Shown piece by piece: positions 52,019 through 60,305 of a stretch of 64,000 bases of DNA. Made by a program: the position numbers and the translations under genes. How positions within the stretch are numbered: position 1 is the first letter of the stretch; each line of letters starts with the position of its first letter. The notes below the pieces were generated by a model. The model saw nothing but the letters and a program-made list of their open reading frames with translations, was not told the DNA's origin and did not search any database. The stretch lies in contig CAZPHS010000001.1 in NCBI GenBank assembly GCA_964586785.1, forward strand, positions 62,001 to 126,000, written 5' to 3'. This DNA is from SZUA-584 sp041656035 (GTDB lineage: Bacteria > Bacillota > Clostridia > Christensenellales > SZUA-584).

Positions 52019-52708
52019 ATGAAACGGATACTAATCGTTGATGACGAGCCGAGCCTTATAAAGGGGCTTAGGTTTAATCTTGAACAGCAGGACGGCTATA
52101 CCGTGGACGAGGCGCTTGACGGTCAGCAGGCGCTTGATAAGTTCGCGGCCAATAAGTACGACCTTGTTCTGCTGGACCTTATGCTGCCGAAGCTGGACGG
52201 AATGGAAGTCTGCCAGAGAATACGCAGCATATCAAATGTTCCGATTATTATGCTCACAGCCAAGGACGACGATATGGACAAGATTATGGGGCTTGAGTTC
52301 GGCGCGGACGACTATATGACCAAACCTTTTAACATGCTGGAGTTAAAAGCGCGTATCAAAACGGTTTTCCGGCGTGTTGAGGGGAACGAAAAAACGCGCG
52401 GGTCGGAAATTCTGCGCGCGCGCAATATGGCGGTGAACCTTGAAAACAGAAGCGTTGAGATAGACGGCAACGATATTCCGCTAACCGCCAAGGAATTTGA
52501 TTTGCTCCAGCTTTTTATAACGAACAAGGGCAAGGTGTACGACAGGGAAAAGCTGCTTGAGCTGATATGGAAATACGAGTACATGGGCGATTTGCGCACC
52601 GTCGACGTACATATCCGGCGGCTCCGCGAAAAGATAGAAAGCAATCCGGCAAAACCCGAATTTATAATGACCAAGTGGGGAGTGGGATACTATTTTTCGG
52701 ATAAATAG
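52019..52708 (+). CDS. OmpR/PhoB-family response regulator
   Basis: The ATG at 52019 follows AAGGGAG; an upstream in-frame TTG at 51902 would place the promoter inside the gene. The 229-residue protein has a receiver domain (DDEP acidic pocket, phospho-acceptor aspartate in LVLLDLMLPKLDG at about 53, lysine in MTKPFN) and a winged-helix output domain (LTAKEFDLLQLFI, TVDVHIRRLREKIE). It is read with the kinase and two GerMN lipoproteins downstream. Its target genes are unknown. Confidence 0.93.
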   Translation: MKRILIVDDEPSLIKGLRFNLEQQDGYTVDEALDGQQALDKFAANKYDLVLLDLMLPKLDGMEVCQRIRSISNVPIIMLTAKDDDMDKIMGLEFGADDYMTKPFNMLELKARIKTVFRRVEGNEKTRGSEILRARNMAVNLENRSVEIDGNDIPLTAKEFDLLQLFITNKGKVYDREKLLELIWKYEYMGDLRTVDVHIRRLREKIESNPAKPEFIMTKWGVGYYFSDK

Positions 52709-52712
52709 CTTT

Positions 52713-54122
52713 CTGTACTCGATACGGTGGCGGTTTGTATTAATATATCTTATTGTGACCGCATCGGCATTCGCAGCGGTCACTTTTGCGATAACGTATT
52801 TCGCCGAGGATTACCTTGTCGGGCTGCGCGTGCGTGACCAGCTTAAAAACACTAACCAGGTGTCGGTAAGCATGGCGCCTCACCTGCACAGCGGCAACGC
52901 TAAACGCATGTTCGATCTTGCCGAGGAAAGCTCGTTAAAATACGGCGGGCGTTTTCTTGTGCTCAACAAATCCGGAATCGTGCAAACTGACAGTTTTTCC
53001 ATACTGGGCGGACGCAAGCTGGAATACAAAGAGATATCAGACGTGCTGCTTGGGCCTGCCGATACGTCGTACGGATTCTACGAAATAGACGACGGACTCG
53101 GCGAACCTTTTTTTGCGGTATACTATACATCGGCTATTGTTTACGATACACAGACCATAGGGGCGGTGCTTTTTGCCGCGGACATACAGGACGTTGTAAA
53201 CCTAACGCGGGAGTTTGTGGGCATAGTCGTGCTGATTGCCGCGGGCGCATGTATAATAATCGCGGCGCTGTGCATAGTTATTTCGGGATATATAACGCGG
53301 CCTATAAACGAGCTTAAATCCGTGGCTATGTCTATATCGCGGGGGAACCTGCACCAGAGGATAAGAGTAACGGGCAAAAGCGAAATGGCGGCGCTTGCCG
53401 ACACATTCAATACAATGAGCGAGAGGCTTGAGAACCTTGACAGAAAGCGCAGCGAGTTCGTATCCAACGCGTCGCACGAGTTAAAAACGCCTTTAAGCTC
53501 CATGAAAATACTTATAGAGTCGCTTTTGTATCAGGACGGCGTTGACGAGACAATATACAAAGAGTTTTTAAGCGATATTAACAAAGAGATAGACAGGCTG
53601 AGCGAAGTTATATCGGGGCTGCTGACGCTTGCGAAAACAGACAGCGAAACGGAAGCGCTAAGGCTCGATAAGATATTGCTAAGCGAGCTGCTTTATAAGT
53701 CCGTAGCCGCGCTTAAGCCTATTGCCGGCGAAAGCGGTATTTTATTGTCTTATTCCGTGCAAAACGATATGGTAATAGAGTGCGACGCGCTAAAGGTTAT
53801 GCAGGCAGTCATGAATCTTATTGACAACGCAATTAAATATACCGATAAAGGCGGCAGCATATCCGTAACGCTGCAAAAATCAGGCGTGTTTGCCGCTGTT
53901 TCGGTAAAGGATAACGGATGCGGCATACCCGAATCCGAGATTGAGCATATTTTCGACAGGTTTTACCGTATAGACAAGGCGCGGGCGCGCGGCACGGGGG
54001 GCAGCGGGCTCGGGCTGCATATAGCGAGAAAAATAGCGCTGCTTCACGGCGGAAGCATAGAAGTTAAGAGCGAAGAGGGACGCGGCAGCGTGTTTACGCT
54101 GTACCTGCCGAAAACGATATAA
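52713..54122 (+). CDS. Membrane sensor histidine kinase
   Basis: The frame is open from 52671. The first usual start, GTG 52755, would cut into the first membrane helix, whereas the frame before it encodes YSIRWRFVLIYLIVTASA, the typical kinase N-terminus. I therefore place the start at the CTG at 52713; ATT at 52692 is another option. The protein has one membrane helix, an extracytoplasmic sensor of about 120 residues, a second helix, HAMP (ITRPINELKSVAMSISRG), HisKA with the phospho-histidine in SNASHELKTPL (about 255), and an ATPase domain (NLIDNAIKYT, DNGCGIPE, GGSGLGL). The signal is unknown; the lipoproteins that follow may contact the sensor. Confidence 0.9.
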   Translation: MYSIRWRFVLIYLIVTASAFAAVTFAITYFAEDYLVGLRVRDQLKNTNQVSVSMAPHLHSGNAKRMFDLAEESSLKYGGRFLVLNKSGIVQTDSFSILGGRKLEYKEISDVLLGPADTSYGFYEIDDGLGEPFFAVYYTSAIVYDTQTIGAVLFAADIQDVVNLTREFVGIVVLIAAGACIIIAALCIVISGYITRPINELKSVAMSISRGNLHQRIRVTGKSEMAALADTFNTMSERLENLDRKRSEFVSNASHELKTPLSSMKILIESLLYQDGVDETIYKEFLSDINKEIDRLSEVISGLLTLAKTDSETEALRLDKILLSELLYKSVAALKPIAGESGILLSYSVQNDMVIECDALKVMQAVMNLIDNAIKYTDKGGSISVTLQKSGVFAAVSVKDNGCGIPESEIEHIFDRFYRIDKARARGTGGSGLGLHIARKIALLHGGSIEVKSEEGRGSVFTLYLPKTI

Positions 54123-54132
54123 AGGAGATAAT

Positions 54133-55104
54133 ATGGCAAAGAAATTAATAATTACAGGCGTTGCCGCGCTGATTATTATTATGGCGCTGTGCGGCTGCGG
54201 CTCTTCCGCCAAAAAGCCTTTTCAAAATATGCCGGATATTAACCCGAAAGCCGAGTCCGCCAATAAGGATACTGTAAATGTCGCGCTGTATTATTGCTAC
54301 AACGGCGAAAGGCTGCTCGCCTCCGAAACGCGCGCAATAGAGGTGCCGGTAAACGATTCGCTTGAGGCCGCGGTAGTACGGGCTATTATAGCGGGGCCAT
54401 CGGCGGAGATGGACGAATTGAGCGGTCTTTTTTGGGACGGCGTTAAGCTTATAAGAGTGGATTCGAACGCCGATATTTTTTTCGTAACCTTAAGCGAGGA
54501 GTTTATAACGACAACCCCCGCCGCGGCGGTTCTCGATGAGCCGAACACACAGGAGCGTAAAAAGCTTGCCATTTATTCCATAGTAAACACCATAGTTGAA
54601 ATGGGCAAATTCTCGCGCGTACAGGTATATGTGGACAGGCAGGGGGGCGTTGGCCAGCGCATAACGCTTGTTGAAGCCGGCTGGAGCGACGAGAACACAA
54701 CGCATCTTGAGCCGCTTCCGCGCAATCAGTCTATTATTTTAACGCCTCAGAACACGCTTGTGCAAGCGCTCGACTCTTACTCTAAAAAAGACTGGACGCG
54801 CCTTTATGATTTTACGGCTTATATGAGCAAGGACGGCTCAATAAAACCCGATATAACTGATTTTTCCGCGGCGCTTGCCGCAACGGGCAATGTGCTGGAC
54901 AGCTTTTTTGTTACCGATGCGAACGTTTCATTGAGCGGACAGTCCGCGGTGGTTATGCTCGATTACACGTTAAGCACAAGGGAAGGGGATTCGGTAACGC
55001 GGTCGGGCATACCCGTCGTTCTTGTCAGGGAACATGAGATTTGGAAATTAACATACGCATCGCTTGTCGACGTGCTTATAAACGTGGGGTATAGATATGG
55101 TTAA
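54133..55104 (+). CDS. GerMN-domain lipoprotein
   Basis: The 323-residue protein has a lipobox ALCGC (cysteine about 22-24) and a GerMN domain (about 35-175) with the signature run ALYYCYNGERLLASETRAIEV and the final IYSIVNTIVEMGKFSRVQVYV. Residues about 190-323 form a second domain that looks like an NTF2-like fold (VQALDSYSKKDWTRLYDFTA). GerM-type lipoproteins act in sporulation and germination in Bacillus; LpqB of Actinobacteria has the same domain and works with the MtrB kinase. AAGGAG precedes the ATG. It overlaps the next gene by eight bases. Confidence 0.85.
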   Translation: MAKKLIITGVAALIIIMALCGCGSSAKKPFQNMPDINPKAESANKDTVNVALYYCYNGERLLASETRAIEVPVNDSLEAAVVRAIIAGPSAEMDELSGLFWDGVKLIRVDSNADIFFVTLSEEFITTTPAAAVLDEPNTQERKKLAIYSIVNTIVEMGKFSRVQVYVDRQGGVGQRITLVEAGWSDENTTHLEPLPRNQSIILTPQNTLVQALDSYSKKDWTRLYDFTAYMSKDGSIKPDITDFSAALAATGNVLDSFFVTDANVSLSGQSAVVMLDYTLSTREGDSVTRSGIPVVLVREHEIWKLTYASLVDVLINVGYRYG

Positions 55105-56596
55105 AAGGCTGGCTTTGGCCGCGCTGGCACTGTGCTTTTTATTATGCGGCTGCAGCGTTATACGCGAAAGCGGCAGGCAGGGCGAGAAAATACCGGTAAG
55201 CGCGCTTGATTTAAGCGGGCTTGAGTATTACGGCAGAGTTGATAAATCGGCTGTATATTTTTTCAACGAAACAAGCGGCACGTTAACCGCGGAGCTTCGC
55301 ACACTCGTTATAGACCAGGATACCAATCCGGCGCAGGCGGCCATAGAGCAGCTTTTAAGGGGTCCTTCAAACGAAAGCTTAAAAGGCGTCGCTCCCGAGT
55401 ATATGACACTCGAATCAATTGAGTTCTCAAGGGGAGTAGCCAACATATATTTTAATTACGACGGCGCGCAAATGCAGCCGCGGCAGGCGTATCAGCTTGA
55501 ACTGGCTATAACAAACACCGTAACGGATATTTTAGGCGCGTCTTATATCTGCATATTCTACAACGGCGCGAGAGCCGGATTTATGGGATATCCTTCGGCG
55601 CCTTTGCGGAAACAGACGGGCGGCATAGAAGAGGCCTTTCTAAACGCGTATGCCAGATTCGTGCCGGAAACTCAAAATGTGAGGGAAAACGCGGAGCAGC
55701 CGGTTGAAACGCCGCGTCCCAGAACAAGCGAGATTTCAACGGTGCTTTATTTTGTCTCAACCAGCGGACAGTACATATTGCCGGAGGTGCGCACCATTAA
55801 GTACACCGAGGAGAATTATGTAAGCGCGCTTATTGACGAGCTGCGCAAAGGCCCCCTTAACACATCGAGTATGGAAAGCCCTTTTTCAGGCAAATCGCAG
55901 CTTATTTTAGAGCCGGAGTTCGAACAGATAAGCGACGGCGGTTTAAGCCTTAAGTTATATTTCGACAACCGCCCGGTAAGGTCTGAATTTTTGCTGCAGG
56001 AAGAGATGGCGCTCTCATACGCGGCGCTTATATATACGATAACGGGATTTATACCAAACGTACAGAGAATAGAAATATACGAGGGCAGCACGCTTATTAC
56101 GGCGCAGGGCGCGCCCGACGGAAAGTTTATAAGAAGCAACTACAAAGGATATATAGGCAGCAGCATACCGCTTTATTTCGCGGACAGGAACAGCGACCTT
56201 CTTTTAGAGGTACACCGCAGCCAGGAGCAGGGAAGAACATGGAGCGCGAAAGCGCGGATTATAGAGCTTCTGCGCGGCCCGCTTGAAAAAGACGGTAACA
56301 ATGTTTGGCCTGTTATGCCGTCCGGCGTAACGGAGGACGATATACTTGCCGTTGAGGTTTACAACGACACGGCATATGTAAATTTATCGCGGCGCTTTAA
56401 AGACGCGTGCGAAAAACTGTCCGCCAAGAATGAAATGCTTTTGGTGTTTTCACTTGTGAACACCATAACGGCTATGGACGGCATAAGCAAGGTGCAGTTT
56501 TTAGTGGAAGGCGAGCAGACGATGGAGCTTGCGGGAAGCCTTTGCATATCCGACCCTTTCCTTCGCAATTTTGGAATAATAAAAAGCGGCGGCTAG
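55097..56596 (+). CDS. Lipoprotein with three GerMN-like domains
   Basis: The 499-residue protein has a lipobox LLCGC (cysteine about 19) and three tandem GerMN-like units at about 40-170, 210-335 and 350-499. Each has a Y(F/L)x(N/S/D) strand, the LLRGP or LRKGP turn (AAIEQLLRGPSNES, LIDELRKGPLNT, RIIELLRGPLEK) and a closing (A)LxxTI or LVNTI helix. GerM itself has two. The tandem array suggests an elongated surface structure. It ends the two-component operon and meets the asnB remnant tail to tail with a four-base overlap. Confidence 0.83.
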   Translation: MVKRLALAALALCFLLCGCSVIRESGRQGEKIPVSALDLSGLEYYGRVDKSAVYFFNETSGTLTAELRTLVIDQDTNPAQAAIEQLLRGPSNESLKGVAPEYMTLESIEFSRGVANIYFNYDGAQMQPRQAYQLELAITNTVTDILGASYICIFYNGARAGFMGYPSAPLRKQTGGIEEAFLNAYARFVPETQNVRENAEQPVETPRPRTSEISTVLYFVSTSGQYILPEVRTIKYTEENYVSALIDELRKGPLNTSSMESPFSGKSQLILEPEFEQISDGGLSLKLYFDNRPVRSEFLLQEEMALSYAALIYTITGFIPNVQRIEIYEGSTLITAQGAPDGKFIRSNYKGYIGSSIPLYFADRNSDLLLEVHRSQEQGRTWSAKARIIELLRGPLEKDGNNVWPVMPSGVTEDDILAVEVYNDTAYVNLSRRFKDACEKLSAKNEMLLVFSLVNTITAMDGISKVQFLVEGEQTMELAGSLCISDPFLRNFGIIKSGG

Positions 56597-57303
56597 ACCT
56601 CTATGCGTATATTATACTCGGTAAGCCACATGTTAAGCTGCAGCAGAAAGGCGAAAAGCTGGGGTCCCGTCATAAGCTGCCCAAACCACGGCGTTATAAT
56701 AAGCTGCGAATCGAGCATACCATATACCGTTTCTTTGTCAATCAACGCATGAAGCGGCGCGGCGCCGTCGCCGAGAACCCGCCTTAACGCTTCCGACACA
56801 AGCCTTGCGTACTGCGGGCGGTACGTTTCAGTATAAGGGCTTTTTTTTCTGCCGAGTATACGTTCCGGAAGGATATCCTTTGCGCAAAGGCGCATTATTC
56901 CCATTTCCATACCGCCCGGGTTTTTTATATCCCAAGGTATATTCCACGCGTACTCGGCGATGCGGTGGTCGCAAAAAGGCATACGCATCTCAAGCCCCCC
57001 CGCCATGCCCATTCTGTCGTTGCGGTCGAGAAGATTTGCCATGAACCATTTTATATTGATATAAAACATACGCCGGCGCCGGCGCTCCAAAGCGTTTTCA
57101 TCTCCGAGAAGGGGCGTTTCCTCCGCCGTATCAAAATAACGCGCCTTGGCGTATTCCTCTATATTTACGCGCGAGAGCGATTTATTCATAATACCGCGCC
57201 TTAAGTCAAGCGAATTTGCCCATGGAAACATATCAAGATTAAGCATATCTTCGCGGTAAAACCACGGGTTGCCGCCAAAAATCTCATCGGCGCACTCGCC
57301 GGA
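56593..57303 (-). pseudogene. asnB: 3' remnant of glutamine-hydrolysing asparagine synthetase
   Basis: Homology to AsnB begins abruptly at the serine of SGECADEIFGGNPWFYRED (from 57303) and runs to the normal C-terminus, including NDRMGMAGGLEMRMPFCDHR and GRKKSPYTETYRP. This is roughly the last third of the protein. The N-terminal glutaminase domain and the ATP P-loop are missing and are not found elsewhere in the window. Just upstream of the breakpoint the frame meets the stop codon of the serine recombinase gene, so the recombinase insertion or a later rearrangement removed the 5' part. The internal ATG at 57246 is not a credible gene start. Confidence 0.85.
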
Positions 57304-57309
57304 GTGCGC
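57290..57309. repeat. 20-bp palindrome at the asnB/recombinase junction
   Basis: GCGCACTC-GCCG-GAGTGCGC is an inverted repeat of 8-bp arms around a 4-base centre, placed exactly where asnB homology ends and the recombinase stop codon (57310-57312) follows. It may be part of the attachment site of the element. Confidence 0.6.
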
Positions 57310-58866
57310 TTATTCGCAGATACAATTGGGGATTTGCACTTTCAGCTTAATTTCTATGCTTTTGTCTTTGTGGAAATATATCTTTTCAATTATGTGCTCC
57401 AACAGCTTCCGGTCGGGTTTGCCGCCGTTTATTATTTTATCCATTATTGACATATATCCGCCGTCCCCTCCGGCGTTTTTGTATTGCGTTTTAAGAGTGC
57501 GAATCATACTGTCGGTTCTGCTTATTTTCTCAAGCATGAGGTTTTCCGTTTTCTCGTATTGCGCTGTTTTTATTTCCGGAAATTTCGACGGATTATTAAC
57601 TAATTCCGAATGCTTTAACAGTATAAACGAACGGTATTCCTCCTCGGCTTTTGTTTTATCTTTACGCGCTTTATCAAGAAGCGTATCTAAATCTTTTGTT
57701 TTGTTTTTGCAATCCATACCCGACAAATATTCCTTATAAAAATAACGGGTGTCGCTTAAAAACATTCTTAACGAGAGCAGCAAATCGTTTTCGGAAATTA
57801 TTTTATTGCCGCATCCGCTTTTGCCGTATCGCACATATTGCGCGCAGTTATACGCCGCCTTATCATATGAGCGTCTTAACATAAGCCCGCAAACATTATG
57901 ATTGCATTCGGCGCATACGCAAAACCCTTTGAACAAATAATTATTGCCGCTTCCCCTATAGTTCTCTTTGCTTCTTTTTTTTCTTATCTGCTGCACAAGG
58001 TCATAATCGGTCTGCGGTATTATTGCTTCGTGATGATTGTAAAACTTTAGATTTTTATCCTTAGGCAAAGCCGCGGCCTTGCCTTTAATGCCCATAACCT
58101 CTTTTTTTCTTGTAGTCAACGTGCCGCAGTATATATCGTCGGATAGAATTCGGGCGATGTGGTATGACTGCCAAACAGTGTTTACCCCAAGCCCGTATAC
58201 GCGTCCCCTCGCTCTATGCGCTCTGTCGTAATACTCGCTGGGGGTGGGGAAATCGGTATTCTCATTTAAGTATTTTGCTATTTTAACATAGCCGCGGCCG
58301 TCGAGGTACAAATCGTATATAAGCTTTATGCAAGGCGCGATTTCTGCGTCCGTTTCAAGCAGCACCTTGTCCTTTTTAATATAGCCGTAACGGTTGCCCA
58401 TAATTAAAGTGCCGCTCTCCTGTTTGGAGCGCAGAACCCTCCGGACTTTTTCCGATGTTTGTATAATAAGCTGTTCGTTGCTCCAGGTTGTAACACCCGT
58501 TGTATTGCTGTAAATCTCGCGTCCGTCCGGCACTTCAAGACAGCGGCAGTTCATTCTTTTCAAACGCTCAAACGTCAGCAAAACAACCGATTGTCTTCTT
58601 CCTATCCTCGATTCGTCTTTAGTTAGAATTACGGACACTTTGCCCTGTTTAACCAGGTCCATCATTTCTATAAAACCCGGGCGGTCAAACAATGTATCAT
58701 CGTGCTTTGCCACGGTATACCCGCTGTAGTTATCGTCAACAAAAATTTTTTCAACGGACAGGTTGCCGGCGGCGGCATACTTATTTATCAACTCCGCCTG
58801 TGATTCTATGCTTGTATAGCCCTCGTTATCCTCGTCCCTGCTTATGCGGCAGTAACCGACTATCAT
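57310..58866 (-). CDS. Large serine recombinase (site-specific integrase)
   Basis: The start is the ATG at 58866; a GTG three codons earlier is possible. The protein of about 518 residues has the resolvase domain with catalytic serine in GYCRISRDED (about residue 9), DDNYSGYT, RPGFIEMMD and KDESRIGRR, then the recombinase domain, then a zinc ribbon (CVCAECNH and YNCAQYVRYGKSGCG) and a coiled coil (about 380-470). This is the layout of integrases of phages and transposable elements (TndX/TnpX, phiC31 type). Its stop codon abuts the broken asnB, so it very likely made this junction. No other phage or conjugation genes are visible. Confidence 0.92.
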   Translation of the reverse strand: MIVGYCRISRDEDNEGYTSIESQAELINKYAAAGNLSVEKIFVDDNYSGYTVAKHDDTLFDRPGFIEMMDLVKQGKVSVILTKDESRIGRRQSVVLLTFERLKRMNCRCLEVPDGREIYSNTTGVTTWSNEQLIIQTSEKVRRVLRSKQESGTLIMGNRYGYIKKDKVLLETDAEIAPCIKLIYDLYLDGRGYVKIAKYLNENTDFPTPSEYYDRAHRARGRVYGLGVNTVWQSYHIARILSDDIYCGTLTTRKKEVMGIKGKAAALPKDKNLKFYNHHEAIIPQTDYDLVQQIRKKRSKENYRGSGNNYLFKGFCVCAECNHNVCGLMLRRSYDKAAYNCAQYVRYGKSGCGNKIISENDLLLSLRMFLSDTRYFYKEYLSGMDCKNKTKDLDTLLDKARKDKTKAEEEYRSFILLKHSELVNNPSKFPEIKTAQYEKTENLMLEKISRTDSMIRTLKTQYKNAGGDGGYMSIMDKIINGGKPDRKLLEHIIEKIYFHKDKSIEIKLKVQIPNCICE

Positions 58867-58891
58867 AAACAACACCCAAAATTACTGCCTG

Positions 58892-59080
58892 TCAGCAGTT
58901 TTTAGTTAAAGCCCTAACCAGCGTTTCCCTATAGTTTCCGGCGCCGCCGACGAAAATTATCACTCTGCTGTTCTTTTTTATTTCGTCAATTTCGCGGCGT
59001 TTACAATAAAAAGGCTCGTTTTCCGCCAGATAAATGTTGGCGTATTTTATTTTTCGTCCGCTGAATCCGGTAACCGTCAA
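58892..59080 (-). CDS. Small hypothetical protein upstream of recombinase
   Basis: A TTG at 59080 lies nine bases after AAAAAGGAG and opens a 62-residue frame (LTVTGFSGRKIKYANIYLAE...VRALTKNC). A second TTG nearer to the site is less likely by spacing. It precedes the recombinase on the same strand by about 25 bases and could be cargo of the same element. The family is not recognised and it could also be a fragment of a larger gene. Confidence 0.45.
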   Translation of the reverse strand: MTVTGFSGRKIKYANIYLAENEPFYCKRREIDEIKKNSRVIIFVGGAGNYRETLVRALTKNC

Positions 59081-59156
59081 GTTATACAACTCCTTTTTAA
59101 TAGCTATGCCAAAAGTAATTATTTTATCCGAAATATGTGCCGCGCGCTCGTTTATA

Positions 59157-59165
59157 TGCTATAAT
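59157..59165 (+). promoter_or_regulatory. Extended -10 promoter of WYL regulator
   Basis: TGCTATAAT is an extended -10 element 56 bases before the start codon; no clear -35 box. Confidence 0.5.
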
Positions 59166-59220
59166 TATGTTAAATACTGCAAAGCGTTGCGGGCAATAAT
59201 CGCCGTGCGGAGGTATGGTA

Positions 59221-60222
59221 ATGGGCGAATATCCCAAAAGAGCGCGTATATTGCTGCTGCTCGAATATTTTATAAAGCACACTGACGAACAGAATCCAAA
59301 ACAGCTGAGTGACATAATAATATATTTAAGTCAAAAAGGCGTAGAGACGGAGCGAAAGGCTTTGTATGCGGATATAGGGCTTTTGCGGGATGTAGGCTAC
59401 GATATTGTTAAAACATACGGGGGAAAGGCAGCGTATTTTTTGGGGGAAAGACCTCTTGAAATGGCGGAAGCGCAGATATGCGCAAGCGCCGTTTCGGCCG
59501 CGCGTTTTGTAACGGAACGAAAGTCGCGCGAACTTATAAGAAAGCTCGCGGACGGGTTCGGCGCGGAGCAGTCGGCTAAATTCCGCAGTAACATGGAGCT
59601 TGCGCGAACGCAAAAGACGCGCAACGAAGAGGTATACTACAACGTAGACAAAATAGTTCACGCTCAAGCGATGGGCAAAAAGATATCTTTTCTTTATTTT
59701 GAATACATGCCGGATAAAACGCAGCGCCTTAAACGGCAGGGGCGGAGGTATATTGCAAGCCCGTATACTCTTATGTGGTTTGAAGACGCGTATTATCTTA
59801 TATGCAATATAGACAAGTACGACAATCTTTCGCATTTTAGGGTTGACAGAATAACCCGCGTGGAAACGGAAGAGCAGCCTATTCGCGGCATAAGCGAGGT
59901 ATCCGAATACAAAAACTACATAGACTTTGACGAATATCATAAAAGTGTTTTCGGAATGTTCGGCGGTAAGCCGCAAAATGTGCGCATACGCTTTTGTGAC
60001 GAGCTTGCCACCGCGGTGTTCGACCGTTTCGGGCTTGACGTTGATGTGTCCGACGTGGGCGGCGGCGGGTTTACCGTATCCGTAAACGTGCGTGTAAGCC
60101 CGGGCTTTATATCATGGCTTACCATATTCGGCGACAAAGCAAACGTATTGTCGCCAAAATGCCTCCGTGAGCAGATACGGGAATGGATAAACTCGCTTAT
60201 GAATAACTACAATATTCCATAA
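59221..60222 (+). CDS. WYL-domain transcriptional regulator
   Basis: The ATG at 59221 is chosen because GGAGG lies seven bases before it; the ATG at 59215 is too close. The 333-residue protein has an N-terminal winged helix (RARILLLLEYFIKHTDEQ...KALYADIGLLRDVGYDI) and a WYL domain (YIASPYTLMWFEDAYYLICNI, HFRVDRITRVE) with a C-terminal WCX extension. Such regulators respond to nucleic-acid or small ligands, often in defence or DNA-damage settings. It is divergent from the recombinase and may control it or a nearby gene; no defence system is visible. Confidence 0.88.
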   Translation: MGEYPKRARILLLLEYFIKHTDEQNPKQLSDIIIYLSQKGVETERKALYADIGLLRDVGYDIVKTYGGKAAYFLGERPLEMAEAQICASAVSAARFVTERKSRELIRKLADGFGAEQSAKFRSNMELARTQKTRNEEVYYNVDKIVHAQAMGKKISFLYFEYMPDKTQRLKRQGRRYIASPYTLMWFEDAYYLICNIDKYDNLSHFRVDRITRVETEEQPIRGISEVSEYKNYIDFDEYHKSVFGMFGGKPQNVRIRFCDELATAVFDRFGLDVDVSDVGGGGFTVSVNVRVSPGFISWLTIFGDKANVLSPKCLREQIREWINSLMNNYNIP

Positions 60223-60305
60223 CCAGTTTTCCGCTTTAGCCCGCGGCTTTCGGTTTATATATAATAAGAGTTTTGATTCTATATTTATAAGAGAGGGTGA
60301 GCATT

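Noticed and set aside
59326..59976. 216-codon minus-strand frame opposite the WYL regulator
   Set aside because: Same reasoning: the plus-strand protein has clear domains, and the minus frame is composition-driven.
59221..60222. WYL regulator considered as sign of a defence island
   Set aside because: No nuclease, CBASS, restriction or retron genes are nearby; the only mobile gene is the serine recombinase.
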